DNA of 64,000 nt from Lachnospiraceae bacterium (GCA_028693705.1 JAQUUX010000002.1:19598-83597), one strand, 5' to 3'. Counted from the stretch's first letter, positions 18,415 through 26,595 are shown. The notes: generated by a model from the letters alone, not told the origin. Translations and numbers: made by a program.

Positions 18415-19278
18415 ATGTGGATTGCTGATCAGTGGAAAGACTATGAAGTACTTGATACTTCTGAAGGAGAGAAATTAGAGAGATGGGGAAAATACCTATT
18501 GGTACGTCCTGATCCCCAGGTTATCTGGAACACTCCCAAGAAGTTACCGGACTGGAAAAAAATGAACGGCCATTATCATAGAAGTGCAAAAGGCGGTGGT
18601 GAATGGGAGTTTTTTGATCTGCCAAACGAATGGAGCATCAGTTATAAAGAACTTACTTTTCATTTGAAGCCCTTCAGTTTCAAGCATACTGGTTTATTTC
18701 CTGAGCAAGCAACCAACTGGGACTGGTTTTCTTCTTTAATAAAAGGTGCAAGCAGACCGATTAAAGTACTAAACTTATTTGCCTATACCGGTGGCGCCAC
18801 CCTCGCTGCCGCAGCTGCGGGTGCAACTGTAACTCATGTGGATGCTTCTAAAGGTATGGTTAACTGGGCTAAAGAAAATGCTGCCGCCAGTGGTTTGGAG
18901 GATGCACCGATTCGTTGGCTGGTCGACGATTGTGGCAAGTTTGTAGAACGTGAAATCCGTCGTGGCAATCGTTACGATGCCATTATCATGGATCCGCCCT
19001 CCTATGGACGCGGTCCTAAGGGAGAAATCTGGAAAATTGAGGACAGCATTTATCCCTTCATCGAGCTGACCACACAGATCTTATCAGACAAACCGCTTTT
19101 CTTCCTGGTTAATTCCTATACCACAGGATTACAGCCTGCTGTTTTATCTTATATGATAAATACTGCTCTTGTTGGAAAGTTCGGTGGTCACGTAACAGCT
19201 TCTGAAATCGGACTGCCGGTTAGTTCCAATGGGTTGGTGCTGCCATGCGGAGCTTCAGGGCGGTGGACAAATAACTAA
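18415..19278 (+). CDS. Class I SAM-dependent methyltransferase, RlmI/RlmK-like catalytic domain
   Basis: Probably an RNA or protein methyltransferase. In the 287-residue product the Rossmann motif I is LNLFAYTGGATLAAAAAG (about residues 120-137), the acidic residue ending beta-2 is in THVDAS, and motif IV is IIMDPPSYGRG, as in the 23S rRNA m5C methyltransferases RlmI/RlmK; the PUA domain of RlmI is absent. The N-terminal ~80 residues are a separate small domain. AAGGAG precedes the ATG. The stop codon coincides with the left end of palindrome E3, so the gene ends exactly where the repeat begins, but the C-terminus (GLVLPCGASGRW) is of normal form. Confidence 0.85.
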   Translation: MWIADQWKDYEVLDTSEGEKLERWGKYLLVRPDPQVIWNTPKKLPDWKKMNGHYHRSAKGGGEWEFFDLPNEWSISYKELTFHLKPFSFKHTGLFPEQATNWDWFSSLIKGASRPIKVLNLFAYTGGATLAAAAAGATVTHVDASKGMVNWAKENAAASGLEDAPIRWLVDDCGKFVEREIRRGNRYDAIIMDPPSYGRGPKGEIWKIEDSIYPFIELTTQILSDKPLFFLVNSYTTGLQPAVLSYMINTALVGKFGGHVTASEIGLPVSSNGLVLPCGASGRWTNN

Positions 19279-19493
19279 ACTGCAGATTAAAGGAATAAAG
19301 ATTGATGTAAAGGGACGGTTCAGCCGTGTATCATATGCTCACAAGCCCGTTTTCACTACGGTAAACACGTAGCTGTACATAAGTTCGCACAAGACGCGAA
19401 CTAAGTACAGACGCGTTTACAGTGCTTGTTCGCATACGATACACGGCTGAACCTCGTTTTACGGTAATGTTTATTTCCTTTAAGCTGCAATTT
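19277..19493. repeat. Long imperfect palindrome E3
   Basis: A 217-bp imperfect palindrome centred near 19385. The outer arms share AAACTGCAGATTAAAGGAA on the left and the near-identical complement on the right; GGTTCAGCCGTGTATC (19317-19332) pairs perfectly with 19438-19453; inner stems are CTGTAC/GTACAG and AGTTCGC/GCGAACT. An extra small hairpin (CCG/CGG) bulges from the left arm. Open frames through it are by-products of the palindrome. The terminal AACTGCAG sequence is shared with E2. Confidence 0.75.
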
Positions 19494-19567
19494 GTGGTGC
19501 TAGTGCATAGACCCCAGTTACGGCAAATGAATAGTTGCAATAGTTTAGCCTTGGCTACAGACCGGGC
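19494..19567. other. Spacer between palindromes E3 and E2
   Basis: 74 bases separate the two palindromes. I see no gene, promoter or repeat that I can support here. Confidence 0.4.
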
Positions 19568-19887
19568 CAACTGCAGATTGGCAACTTGAAAAGAATAGCG
19601 AATGTAACGAACAGGCAGTGGTGCGGGTGTGTATTCTTCCATTGCCTGTGAACATGTATTAAAGCCACTTAATCATTCCCAGCTGTTACCACAGCTATTC
19701 CGGGCAAGGATGCCCGGAAAGGAACCTCAGAGCCAGGATGGCGATTGGTTCCGTTAGCGTAAGCTGCTGCAATCTAACTGGAATGATCTAGTGGTTTTTA
19801 TACGTGCGAGCGGCAATGGAAGGATGCACACCCGCACCACTGCCGTCTCGTTATAATTATTATTTGCAAGTTTCTAACCTACAGTTT
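19568..19887 (-). ncRNA. Large structured element E2, same core as E1
   Basis: Arms 19568-19679 and 19780-19887 are complementary over about 100 bases with interruptions; the block starting GGCAGTGGTGCGGGTGTG (19614) matches 30 of 33 positions with its partner. The core 19675-19784, read on the minus strand, runs ATTCC, AGTTA, a GCTTACGC hairpin, a GGAACC/GGTTCC stem closed by GCC-ATCCT-GGC, a CCGGGCA/TGCCCGG stem closed by TCCT, then AGCTGT/ACAGCT, GGAAT. This is the E1 order with different stem bases and the same loops. The right end overlaps the stop codon of the EamA gene. Confidence 0.65.
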
Positions 19888-20772
19888 ACCACTTGATTCC
19901 GGCATCTGCGCCAGAATCACTGCTGCAAAAACGATTGCACATCCCAGGAATTCCCTTACCGTCATTTGATCCTTTAAGATCAGCCAGCCTGCCAACGCGG
20001 AGAATACTGACTCCAAACTCATTAACAAAGTTGCAACAACAGGTGCAACATCCTTTTGTGCAATGATCTGTAGTGTATAAGCTACTCCACTGGATAATAC
20101 ACCTGCGTATAAGATACATTCCTTCGCATCCCATATTGCGCTCCATGAAGGCGTTTCAAAAAAGAACATTAAGATACAGCTGATCACTCCGCAAACCAGA
20201 AACTGTATGCTGGATAATCTAACGCCATCTACTCTTGGAGAAAAATAATCCACGACAAGAATATGACCTGAAAACAGCACGGCACATATTAAAACCATCA
20301 TATCGCCATATCCAATAGAAAAGTCCTCTTTAATACAAAGCAGATAAAAACCTATAACAGCAACAACTACGCTGATCCATGCCAGGTTGGATACTTTTTT
20401 ATGTAGAAACAATCCGAAAAGTGGAACCAGGATGATATACAAAGCTGTGATAAATCCACCTTTACCTGCCGTTGTATACTGCAAGCCTATTTGCTGAAAG
20501 ATACTTCCACCAAACAAAAACAAACCACAAAACAGGCCACCGGTTAAAAGGCTCTTCTGATTTAACTTCATCTTTCTTTTTTCATCTTCACTGCGGAAAT
20601 GATCCTGCACAAGAATAACCGGTATCAGCACCGCACTTCCTATTAACATACGAATGCCACAATAGGTAAAAGGACCAACATAGTCCATTCCTTTTTTTTG
20701 AGCGACAAAAGCGCTGCCCCAGATCATTGCTGTCAGCAGCAGTAGTAGGCTTCCACGAATCTGTTTTTTCAT
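19879..20772 (-). CDS. EamA-family transporter (DMT superfamily)
   Basis: Membrane exporter-type protein with ten predicted TM helices formed by two EamA repeats (about residues 8-145 and 155-290). I chose the start MKKQIRGSLLLLL because GAGGAAC lies just upstream; an ATG/TTG 22 residues earlier lacks a ribosome site. The motif MIWGSAFVAQKKG in TM1 and SLESVFSALAGWLILKDQM near the end are family hallmarks. Substrate unknown; related proteins export amino acids or metabolites. Its stop codon lies in the right arm of E2. Confidence 0.88.
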   Translation of the reverse strand: MKKQIRGSLLLLLTAMIWGSAFVAQKKGMDYVGPFTYCGIRMLIGSAVLIPVILVQDHFRSEDEKRKMKLNQKSLLTGGLFCGLFLFGGSIFQQIGLQYTTAGKGGFITALYIILVPLFGLFLHKKVSNLAWISVVVAVIGFYLLCIKEDFSIGYGDMMVLICAVLFSGHILVVDYFSPRVDGVRLSSIQFLVCGVISCILMFFFETPSWSAIWDAKECILYAGVLSSGVAYTLQIIAQKDVAPVVATLLMSLESVFSALAGWLILKDQMTVREFLGCAIVFAAVILAQMPESSGKL

Positions 20773-20849
20773 AATGTTCCTCATACTGACGATTTTCATA
20801 CTTTTGCAACCTGCAGTTGCACTATTTTCGCCAAGCAATAGTTTAACCC

Positions 20850-20921
20850 AAAATGAGACAGGTTACAATCCAAAATCATCAGCTTTTCACCAATTATTCC
20901 ATCTGCAACCTGCCTCATTTT
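20850..20921 (-). terminator. Inverted repeat between the rubrerythrin remnant and EamA gene
   Basis: AAAATGAG and CAGGTT (20850-20865) pair with AACCTG and CTCATTTT (20906-20921); the loop is about 40 bases. On the minus strand it lies 25 bases beyond the rubrerythrin stop codon and ends in four T. A weak terminator is the simplest reading, but the long loop is unusual. Confidence 0.4.
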
Positions 20922-20946
20922 TAATTTTTTGTCTTATGGTCTGCTA

Positions 20947-21404
20947 TTAAAAGTTTTCAGCCTTGATCTCAAAATAGCTCTGTGGATGTGCACATACAGG
21001 ACATACACTTGGAGCATCTTTTCCAATTACAATGTGTCCGCAGTTACGGCAGATCCACATCTTCTCTCCATCTCTTGAGAAAACAATTGCATCTTCAATA
21101 TTCTTTAACAGCTTTTTATATCTTTCCTCATGCTCTTTTTCAATTGCTGCTACCATTTCAAATAATTTAGCAATATCATCAAAGCCTTCCTCTTTTGCTT
21201 CCTTGGCGAAAGTAGAATACATTTCAGTCCATTCGTAATTCTCACCTTCAGCTGCATCCTTTAAGTTTGTCATAGTGTCGGCAACACTGCCACCATGTAA
21301 GAGTTTAAATCAGATCTTTGCATGTTCGTTTTCATTGCCTGAGATTCTCCAGCAAAAGCAGCCATTAAATTTGCTTCCGTTTTTGTTCCTTTTAAATCTG
21401 CCAT
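20947..21404 (-). pseudogene. Rubrerythrin, damaged by internal deletion and a stop codon
   Basis: Rubrerythrin detoxifies peroxide in anaerobes using a diiron four-helix bundle and a C-terminal rubredoxin-like FeS4 domain. The start (21404) reads MADLKGTKTEANLMAAFAGE with a GGGG site, then after ESQA about 30 codons are missing and the frame changes; the next piece reads NENEHAK, a TGA where Trp is expected, then [12 protein letters not shown], in frame with the intact second half ([12 protein letters not shown] to the end). CRNCG and CPVCAH iron ligands remain. The second-helix glutamate ligand is lost. A 108-residue fragment could be made by re-initiation at the internal ATG, but would lack half of the diiron site. 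Confidence 0.85.
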
Positions 21405-21518
21405 TTCAAATACCCCTTTCGTTCTCTACCATTATGGTAGGCTTTTCTTTTTTCATCCCTAAATTGTTGTTTTAGCTTTCGTCTCTATAGTTCTGCTATA
21501 TATTACCAACATATCTTT

Positions 21519-21546
21519 ATTATAGAGTTGTTCTGAGGGTTTTCAA
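21519..21546 (-). promoter_or_regulatory. Promoter of the rubrerythrin remnant, with operator-like palindrome
   Basis: TTGAAA (21541-21546) and TATAAT (21519-21524) with 16-bp spacing on the minus strand. Between it and the start codon lies a perfect 15-base palindrome, CTACCAT-T-ATGGTAG (21426-21440). It differs from the PerR box, so its regulator is unknown; it could also fold in the 5' leader. Confidence 0.6.
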
Positions 21547-21552
21547 GTAGTA

Positions 21553-22911
21553 CTAAAGTACCTCCTGTTTTCTGGTTAGATCTTTTACCCATGCATATTT
21601 CCAATAATGATGGAATTCCACGGGAATCTTAATGATTTCATCCAGATTCAGTACAAAATAAACTACCAGAACCGGAAGTTTAAAATAAAAGGCTGCCAGC
21701 AATCCCATAGGCACTACAATGCACCACATATTTACAAAATCGCAAATCAACCCGAATCTCGTATCTCCTCCCGCGCTAAATATACCAGATATAATCGTTG
21801 CATTGATAGACTTTCCCACAAGATAATAAGAACAGATCATAAGCATTACTTTTAAATATCCTCTGGCTGTATCGCTTAAATTTACATGCTGTAAAATCAC
21901 CGGACTACAAGCTAATAAAATCAAGCCTGATACGACACCGCTAACAGCTGCCAGTTTCCAAATACGATCGCCATACTCTCTGGCACGTTTCAAAGCATCT
22001 TTTCCCAATTCATTTCCAATCATGATACTGGCACCACTGGCGATACCAAGACAAAAGCAGGAAATCAGGTTTTTCACAATATTTGCAATGGAATTGGCAG
22101 CAACTGCGTCACTCCCCAGGTGTCCCATAATAACAGTATACATGGTAAAACCACATCCCCAAGCTAATTGATTGCCCAGTACCGGCAACATATAATGTGT
22201 AAAATCTTTTCGCAGTACCGGATCTGTTCTCATCAAATATTTTCCTTGCAGCTTAATTCTATTTTTTCTATACGAATCTGCCACTACCCAAACAAATTCT
22301 ACCAGCTTTGATATCACTGTTGCTATTGCTGCACCTGCAATTCCCATTGGTTTTACCCCTAACAGTCCAAAAATCAAAATTGCATTTAGAACAATATTTA
22401 ATATCATGGAAATAGAACTAATCATTGTGCTTTTTAGGGTAAATCCACTGTTTTTCATAATACACAGATAACCTTGGGACAATCCTGCCAGCAAATAAGA
22501 GATTCCCACTATTTTCAAATACTCTGATCCCATTTCAATCAGCACCGGATCTGTTGTAAATATACGCATTAACAAACCGGGGGTAAAGCTGGCTGCCAGA
22601 CAGAAAGTTAATGAAATAGCTCCTGATAATTTCAATGCTATCACCAGAATTTTAGAAATAGCTTCCCTGTTTCCTTTTCCCCAATACTGCGCTGCCAGGA
22701 TTGTGGTTCCTGTTGTAATGGCATACCAGAATAGATTCAGCACGAACTGTATCTGTCCCGCCAATGATACCGCTGAAAGTGAATCCTGGTTTAATACCCC
22801 CAGCATAATCGCATCTGAAGCGCTCACTGCTGCTACCATAAAATTCTGAATAGCAATAGGCACCACCAATCCGCTTATTTTTTCATAAAAAATTGCTTTT
22901 TCCTCTGTCAT
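21553..22911 (-). CDS. MATE-family efflux transporter
   Basis: Multidrug/toxin exporter coupled to Na+ or H+. The 452-residue protein has twelve hydrophobic helices in two halves; MatE repeats cover about residues 14-175 and 235-400. Hallmarks include GLVVPIAIQNFMVAAVSASD at the start and AWGCGFTMYTVIMGHLG at the opening of the second half. It starts MTEEKAIFYEKISG. Divergent from the flavin reductase remnant; no neighbour suggests a specific substrate. Confidence 0.92.
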   Translation of the reverse strand: MTEEKAIFYEKISGLVVPIAIQNFMVAAVSASDAIMLGVLNQDSLSAVSLAGQIQFVLNLFWYAITTGTTILAAQYWGKGNREAISKILVIALKLSGAISLTFCLAASFTPGLLMRIFTTDPVLIEMGSEYLKIVGISYLLAGLSQGYLCIMKNSGFTLKSTMISSISMILNIVLNAILIFGLLGVKPMGIAGAAIATVISKLVEFVWVVADSYRKNRIKLQGKYLMRTDPVLRKDFTHYMLPVLGNQLAWGCGFTMYTVIMGHLGSDAVAANSIANIVKNLISCFCLGIASGASIMIGNELGKDALKRAREYGDRIWKLAAVSGVVSGLILLACSPVILQHVNLSDTARGYLKVMLMICSYYLVGKSINATIISGIFSAGGDTRFGLICDFVNMWCIVVPMGLLAAFYFKLPVLVVYFVLNLDEIIKIPVEFHHYWKYAWVKDLTRKQEVL

Positions 22912-23031
22912 ATACTCCTCCGTACCGGTACTACGCTTTTCCGGTCAGGTATAATTTCTATTACATCTCACATACTAAATATCACTATTATAACGATAGT
23001 TACCTCATTTGAAAAGAAAGGAATTCATATT

Positions 23032-23544
23032 ATGGAACAAATTCCTGCCACACAACAGTTATTGCAAAAAATGTCCTACGGTGTATATATCATCACCACC
23101 ATGGATGGAAATACCCCGACAGGATGTATCGCTAACAGCGCAATGCAGATTACCAGCAAGCCATCCACAGTTGCCGTCAGTATCAATCATAAAAATCACA
23201 CTTATGATTGTCTGGTAAAAAATGGCAGATTTGCTCTTCATATTCTATCTGTAAAATCTGACGTTTCTCTGATAGGACGTTTTGGATTTTAATCCGGAAA
23301 TGATATCAAAAAATTTGAAGGATTGTCTTATCATGTGAAATCAGATCTTCCTGTTCTGACAGATTGCTGTGGATATGGGATTTTTCAAATCAAGACCAGT
23401 TTGGATGCCGGTACTCATACAATTTTTCTGGGTGAACTACAGGATGCTGTCATGATCCATGATGAGATTCCTATGACTTATGCCTATTATCATCAGGTTA
23501 TCAAAGGAGCTACGCCACCTCACGCACCTACCTATGTTCAATGA
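23032..23544 (+). pseudogene. Flavin reductase-like FMN-binding protein with one in-frame stop
   Basis: Two same-frame pieces form one FMN-binding split-barrel protein: MEQIPATQQLLQKMSYGVYI... ending RFGF, then TAA at 23290-23292, then SGNDIKKFEGLSYHVKSDLP continuing to PPHAPTYVQ. The only lesion is a single nonsense codon where relatives carry a sense codon. Family members use FMN/NAD(P)H or feed rubredoxin-type partners; a C-terminal rubredoxin domain seen in some relatives is absent. Read-through or re-initiation at 23323 cannot be excluded. Confidence 0.8.
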
Positions 23545-23576
23545 TTTTATCAAATAACCCCTCGGAATGTTTTCGT

Positions 23577-23617
23577 AAAAATAGATCCGCTTCTATAAAT
23601 GAAGGGGATCCATTTTA
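23577..23617. terminator. Bidirectional terminator between flavin reductase remnant and yitT-like gene
   Basis: Stem GATCC-CTTC/GAAG-GGATC (23584-23610, one G-G mismatch) flanked by five A on the left and CATTTTAT on the right, so a T-run follows on either strand. It separates convergent genes. Confidence 0.6.
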
Positions 23618-23640
23618 TGTTCAAAAATATTATTGTAATG

Positions 23641-24501
23641 CTAATCTGCCGGACGCTGATAAAAATGTCCTGCCAGCTGTTCTGTTTTCACAACATTTAC
23701 AAATGCCTGGGGATCAGTTTCCCTAATTGCTTTCATGACATGTTTTCCTTCTGCACTTGAGACTACAGAATAGACCACATTCCTTTCACAATGTCCGTAG
23801 GATCCTTCTCCTTCTAATACTGTTGCTCCATGATTGCTAACCAGAGAAATTGCTTTACATACTTCTTCAGCTTTATTGGTTACAATAAACAGGGTTTCCT
23901 GCTGGTACTTCTTATACAATACATGTAATACCTGTGTAGATGCATATTGGAAAATAATGGAATATAAAGCCTTATCCCAGCCAAATAAAATACCTGCGGC
24001 CGATAAAATAATGATATTAAGCCCCAGCACCATGTTAAAGGAATCCATGCCTTTCTTCTCGGACAAATATATGGCAATAAAATCTGTTCCTCCGGTTGTG
24101 GCATTCATTAACAGGCACATACTAATCACCAGACCATTTATCATTCCTCCGAATACACTGATTAACAGAGTATCATAAGTAATAACATAGCCCGGGATCA
24201 TATCCGTTAATACACTGGTCAGTACAATCATCAGACAGGAATAAATAGTAAATTTCTTTCCAATGAAACGAAATCCTATATATACAGGTATCGCATTTAG
24301 TAACAGGTTAACAATTGTATAAGGAATCGTTACATCAAAAAACAGCTCCGCAACTCGTTGTATCAAAATCGTCAGACCCGTTGCCCCGCCCGGATATAAA
24401 CCGCCGGTACGCACAAATGTTTTAATATTGGTCGACATAATCAAAGATGCGATGCAAATAATAATGATTCTTTTCACATCTTTTTTATAATCAAATTTCA
24501 T
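23641..24501 (-). CDS. YitT family membrane protein (DUF161/DUF2179)
   Basis: The 286-residue product has five to six hydrophobic segments (about residues 10-170) with the YitT hallmark GGLYPGGATGLTILIQR, and a C-terminal soluble DUF2179 domain (ALYSIIFQYASTQVLHVLYK onward). I chose the start MKFDYKKDVKR because the alternative five residues upstream lacks a ribosome site while GGAG precedes this one. The family's function is not established. An extended -10 (TGCTATAAT, 24540-24548) is a likely promoter element. Confidence 0.88.
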   Translation of the reverse strand: MKFDYKKDVKRIIIICIASLIMSTNIKTFVRTGGLYPGGATGLTILIQRVAELFFDVTIPYTIVNLLLNAIPVYIGFRFIGKKFTIYSCLMIVLTSVLTDMIPGYVITYDTLLISVFGGMINGLVISMCLLMNATTGGTDFIAIYLSEKKGMDSFNMVLGLNIIILSAAGILFGWDKALYSIIFQYASTQVLHVLYKKYQQETLFIVTNKAEEVCKAISLVSNHGATVLEGEGSYGHCERNVVYSVVSSAEGKHVMKAIRETDPQAFVNVVKTEQLAGHFYQRPAD

Positions 24502-24656
24502 TTTCCTAATCTCCATAGATTATTTATTACTTTATTCTGATTATAGCATGAATACTGTCGATTTAGTATCCGGAGTATTTCATGTTTTTACTCTTTTTCA
24601 TGCAATTATTATTTGCGATTTTTTTCTTAATATTTCTAAATTCTTTCTTACTTACC

Positions 24657-24685
24657 TTGCCATTCGTATTGTTTCCCTTTACAAT
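24657..24685 (+). promoter_or_regulatory. Promoter of the 24715 gene
   Basis: TTGCCA (24657-24662), 17 bp, TACAAT (24680-24685), 29 bases ahead of the ATG. A strong GGGGG ribosome site follows. Confidence 0.6.
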
Positions 24686-24714
24686 GTAGAGAATCATAAA
24701 GGGGGTATTAGCTT

Positions 24715-25530
24715 ATGGAAGAAAAGATCAAAGAATATGATGTTTTACAGTCGGAATCTATCCAATACAATGAAACTTTTGACCCAGATAAGGAAACCCG
24801 TAAGAAACCAGAGCCAAGTAAACGGATTCCAAATAAAAATAATTCCATTAATAAGAAATTAGTAAAAAGAAATTCTAGTATAAATCATTCTAACTGCAAG
24901 CACTCTAAAAGAAAAAATTCCAAAAGTAAGCATTCTTTTGCTTCATTTTACAAATCAGCGGCCAAGTTCACCGGAAGTACGGTTAAAGCCGGCATAACGA
25001 TTTCTCAGAACACCATTCAGCTGATCGGTTCAATTGCTAAATCAATATTTAAGTTGATTACTCTGGGATTGATCCTTCTCATAATGGTAATCTTCGGAAT
25101 ACACTTTTGGCAAGCGTATCCAGCACTGGGTACTTTGGAATCTATTCCAAATGATTACAATTATGCGCTTGCTGCATACTTTGGGGTCGCCGTATTATTG
25201 CTATTGTTTGAGTTGCTGGCTTTCTGGCGAGCCTCCACTACTCTCAAACTGCTTGATAATGGACATGTTTATCACTACGACAATGGACGAGGGCTTTTTT
25301 CTTTTATCATCATATATGTCGGTGCATACTTTTCATTACACTACGCAGATTTAATACCTGAGATTTCCCTCTATCCCGCCTTAACCGGTATTCGTTTTGC
25401 TCTGAATATATACGGATCCATGTTACAGGAAATACAGGGTATCTGCATACTCGGCGTGATCAGCTGCTTTATTCGGTGGGGCTGTACGAAGCTTGTTATT
25501 ATGACTCGACATCATGATAGAATCAGATAA
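24715..25530 (+). CDS. Unrecognised membrane protein with lysine/asparagine-rich N-terminal tail
   Basis: I do not recognise this 271-residue protein. Residues 1-75 are soluble and strongly basic with repeated Lys, Asn and Ser (SINHSNCKHSKRKNSKSKHS), then come about five hydrophobic segments (roughly residues 110-130, 142-165, 195-215, 225-250). A KFTGSTVKAGITISQNT stretch precedes the first membrane segment. A basic cytoplasmic tail suggests contact with nucleic acid or an acidic partner, but that is only a guess. Single-gene unit with its own promoter and terminator. Confidence 0.7.
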   Translation: MEEKIKEYDVLQSESIQYNETFDPDKETRKKPEPSKRIPNKNNSINKKLVKRNSSINHSNCKHSKRKNSKSKHSFASFYKSAAKFTGSTVKAGITISQNTIQLIGSIAKSIFKLITLGLILLIMVIFGIHFWQAYPALGTLESIPNDYNYALAAYFGVAVLLLLFELLAFWRASTTLKLLDNGHVYHYDNGRGLFSFIIIYVGAYFSLHYADLIPEISLYPALTGIRFALNIYGSMLQEIQGICILGVISCFIRWGCTKLVIMTRHHDRIR

Positions 25531-25554
25531 TAAATCAATACAAATTTACTCATA

Positions 25555-25603
25555 AAATAAGCCATAGCAACCGGATATCATCCGACGCTATGGCTTATTT
25601 TTA
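25555..25603. terminator. Strong terminator after the 24715 gene
   Basis: AAATAAGCCATAGC pairs with GCTATGGCTTATTT around an inner CCGGAT/ATCCG stem, followed by TTTTTAT. The A-rich left flank makes it work for the minus-strand GNAT remnant too, whose stop codon (25601-25603) lies within it. Confidence 0.85.
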
Positions 25604-26140
25604 TATGATATCTATTGCGTAATACATGGGAATACACTTAAGTTCAGAATCTTCCTTTGAAAAACTCATATCCGCTTCCAGTTTTTCAAAATCATTTCTT
25701 TTGTAAAGACTGTAGCCCTCTTCTGTTGAATTCAATGTAATGAAAGCAAACCCTACATAATTATTTCTTAGCTCCTGAATCTAATCCATGCAATCCATTA
25801 GCAAAACATCAGATAGATTGATAATCTCACCATCTTCTGTCTTTGCCTGCAATATTCCATGGTATTTTTCATCCAGTGCAAAACAATTTATATGTATCGA
25901 ACCACCCATCTTTTTTCTAATACCGGAATCGTCATATTCCACATCACCAGTTCCAATATTATAATAGCCGATGATTGTATCATTTTCATCAGATAAGAAT
26001 ACAAAAGTTTTTCAGATATTCTTATCAAAGGCATATTCGCTTCGCAAGAAATTATCCAAATATGAATTGCCAGAGTGAAAAAACAATGCCAGCTTTTGCA
26101 GGCTGGCATTATACTCTAAAACATTAAGCTTATTTCCCAT
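25601..26140 (-). pseudogene. GNAT-family acetyltransferase remnant with two in-frame stops
   Basis: A 180-codon frame starting MGNKLNVLEYNASLQKLALF contains TGA after AFDKNI and TAG after LLMDCMD, but otherwise stays in frame to its TAA. Visible GNAT features are the central strand FVFLSDENDTIIGYYNIGTG, INCFALDEKYHG and the C-terminal NNYVGFAFITLNSTEEGYSLY followed by YKRNDFEKL, a typical GNAT ending. The start overlaps the upstream small gene's stop (TAATG). Relatives include GNAT toxins paired with a small upstream protein; whether this was one is inference. Confidence 0.8.
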
Positions 26141-26316
26141 TATGCTTTCCTTGTAACCTTTACTTCTTTTTCATTTGTCAGAGGATTAGTCACTACAGAA
26201 AAATCATGTGATTGTATGAAATTCTTTCTTGACCTTGCACCTTTTGACATCTGTTTTTTTACTACAAGTTTTCCTTTTGCCACAAATGGTTTATCCGTCA
26301 TACATGCATAATTCAT
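26140..26316 (-). CDS. Small basic protein coupled to the GNAT remnant (hypothetical)
   Basis: A 58-residue product starting MNYACMTDKPFVAKGKLVVK, with a perfect GGAGG site; a longer reading of 20 extra residues ignores that site. It is basic and ends with a beta-like segment SVVTNPLTNEKEVKVTRKA. I do not recognise the family. Its stop overlaps the GNAT start by one base, so the two were made together; an antitoxin or partner role is possible. A -10 element (TATAAT, 26393-26398, minus) lies upstream. Confidence 0.6.
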   Translation of the reverse strand: MNYACMTDKPFVAKGKLVVKKQMSKGARSRKNFIQSHDFSVVTNPLTNEKEVKVTRKA

Positions 26317-26540
26317 TGTGATTCCTCCTTCCTGTATGATTTTAAAACTTTTATCGTGTAATAACACGAAAGACATTTCTGTCTGTACAGTTATTATATG
26401 TTATTTTTGTAGAAAATGCATTAACAATTTTTCTCAATGAAACTGTTCTTTTTTCAAAAGTACAGCGCAAATTCATTGGATTTTTTTATTTATGGCACCG
26501 TTTTGGCACCGTTCAGCCTTTTTCCTCAATCATTGTTTGT

Positions 26541-26573
26541 AAAAAGGCTTCTAGGGAAAACCCCAGAAGCCTT
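26541..26573 (-). terminator. Terminator of the str operon (after tuf)
   Basis: On the minus strand AAGGCTTCT-GGGG pairs with CCCT-AGAAGCCTT around a TTTT loop, then five T. It starts 22 bases after the tuf stop codon. Confidence 0.9.
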
Positions 26574-26595
26574 GATTTTACTGTATTATTTACAA

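Noticed and set aside
19331..19642. Minus-strand open frame of 103 codons across the palindromes
   Set aside because: It runs through both arms of E3 and into E2; its composition is explained by the inverted repeats, and it has no ribosome site.
23290..23292. Stop-codon recoding or selenocysteine as an explanation for in-frame stops
   Set aside because: The lesions use TAA, TGA and TAG in different genes, and a deletion and frameshift occur too; no shared recoding signal is visible.
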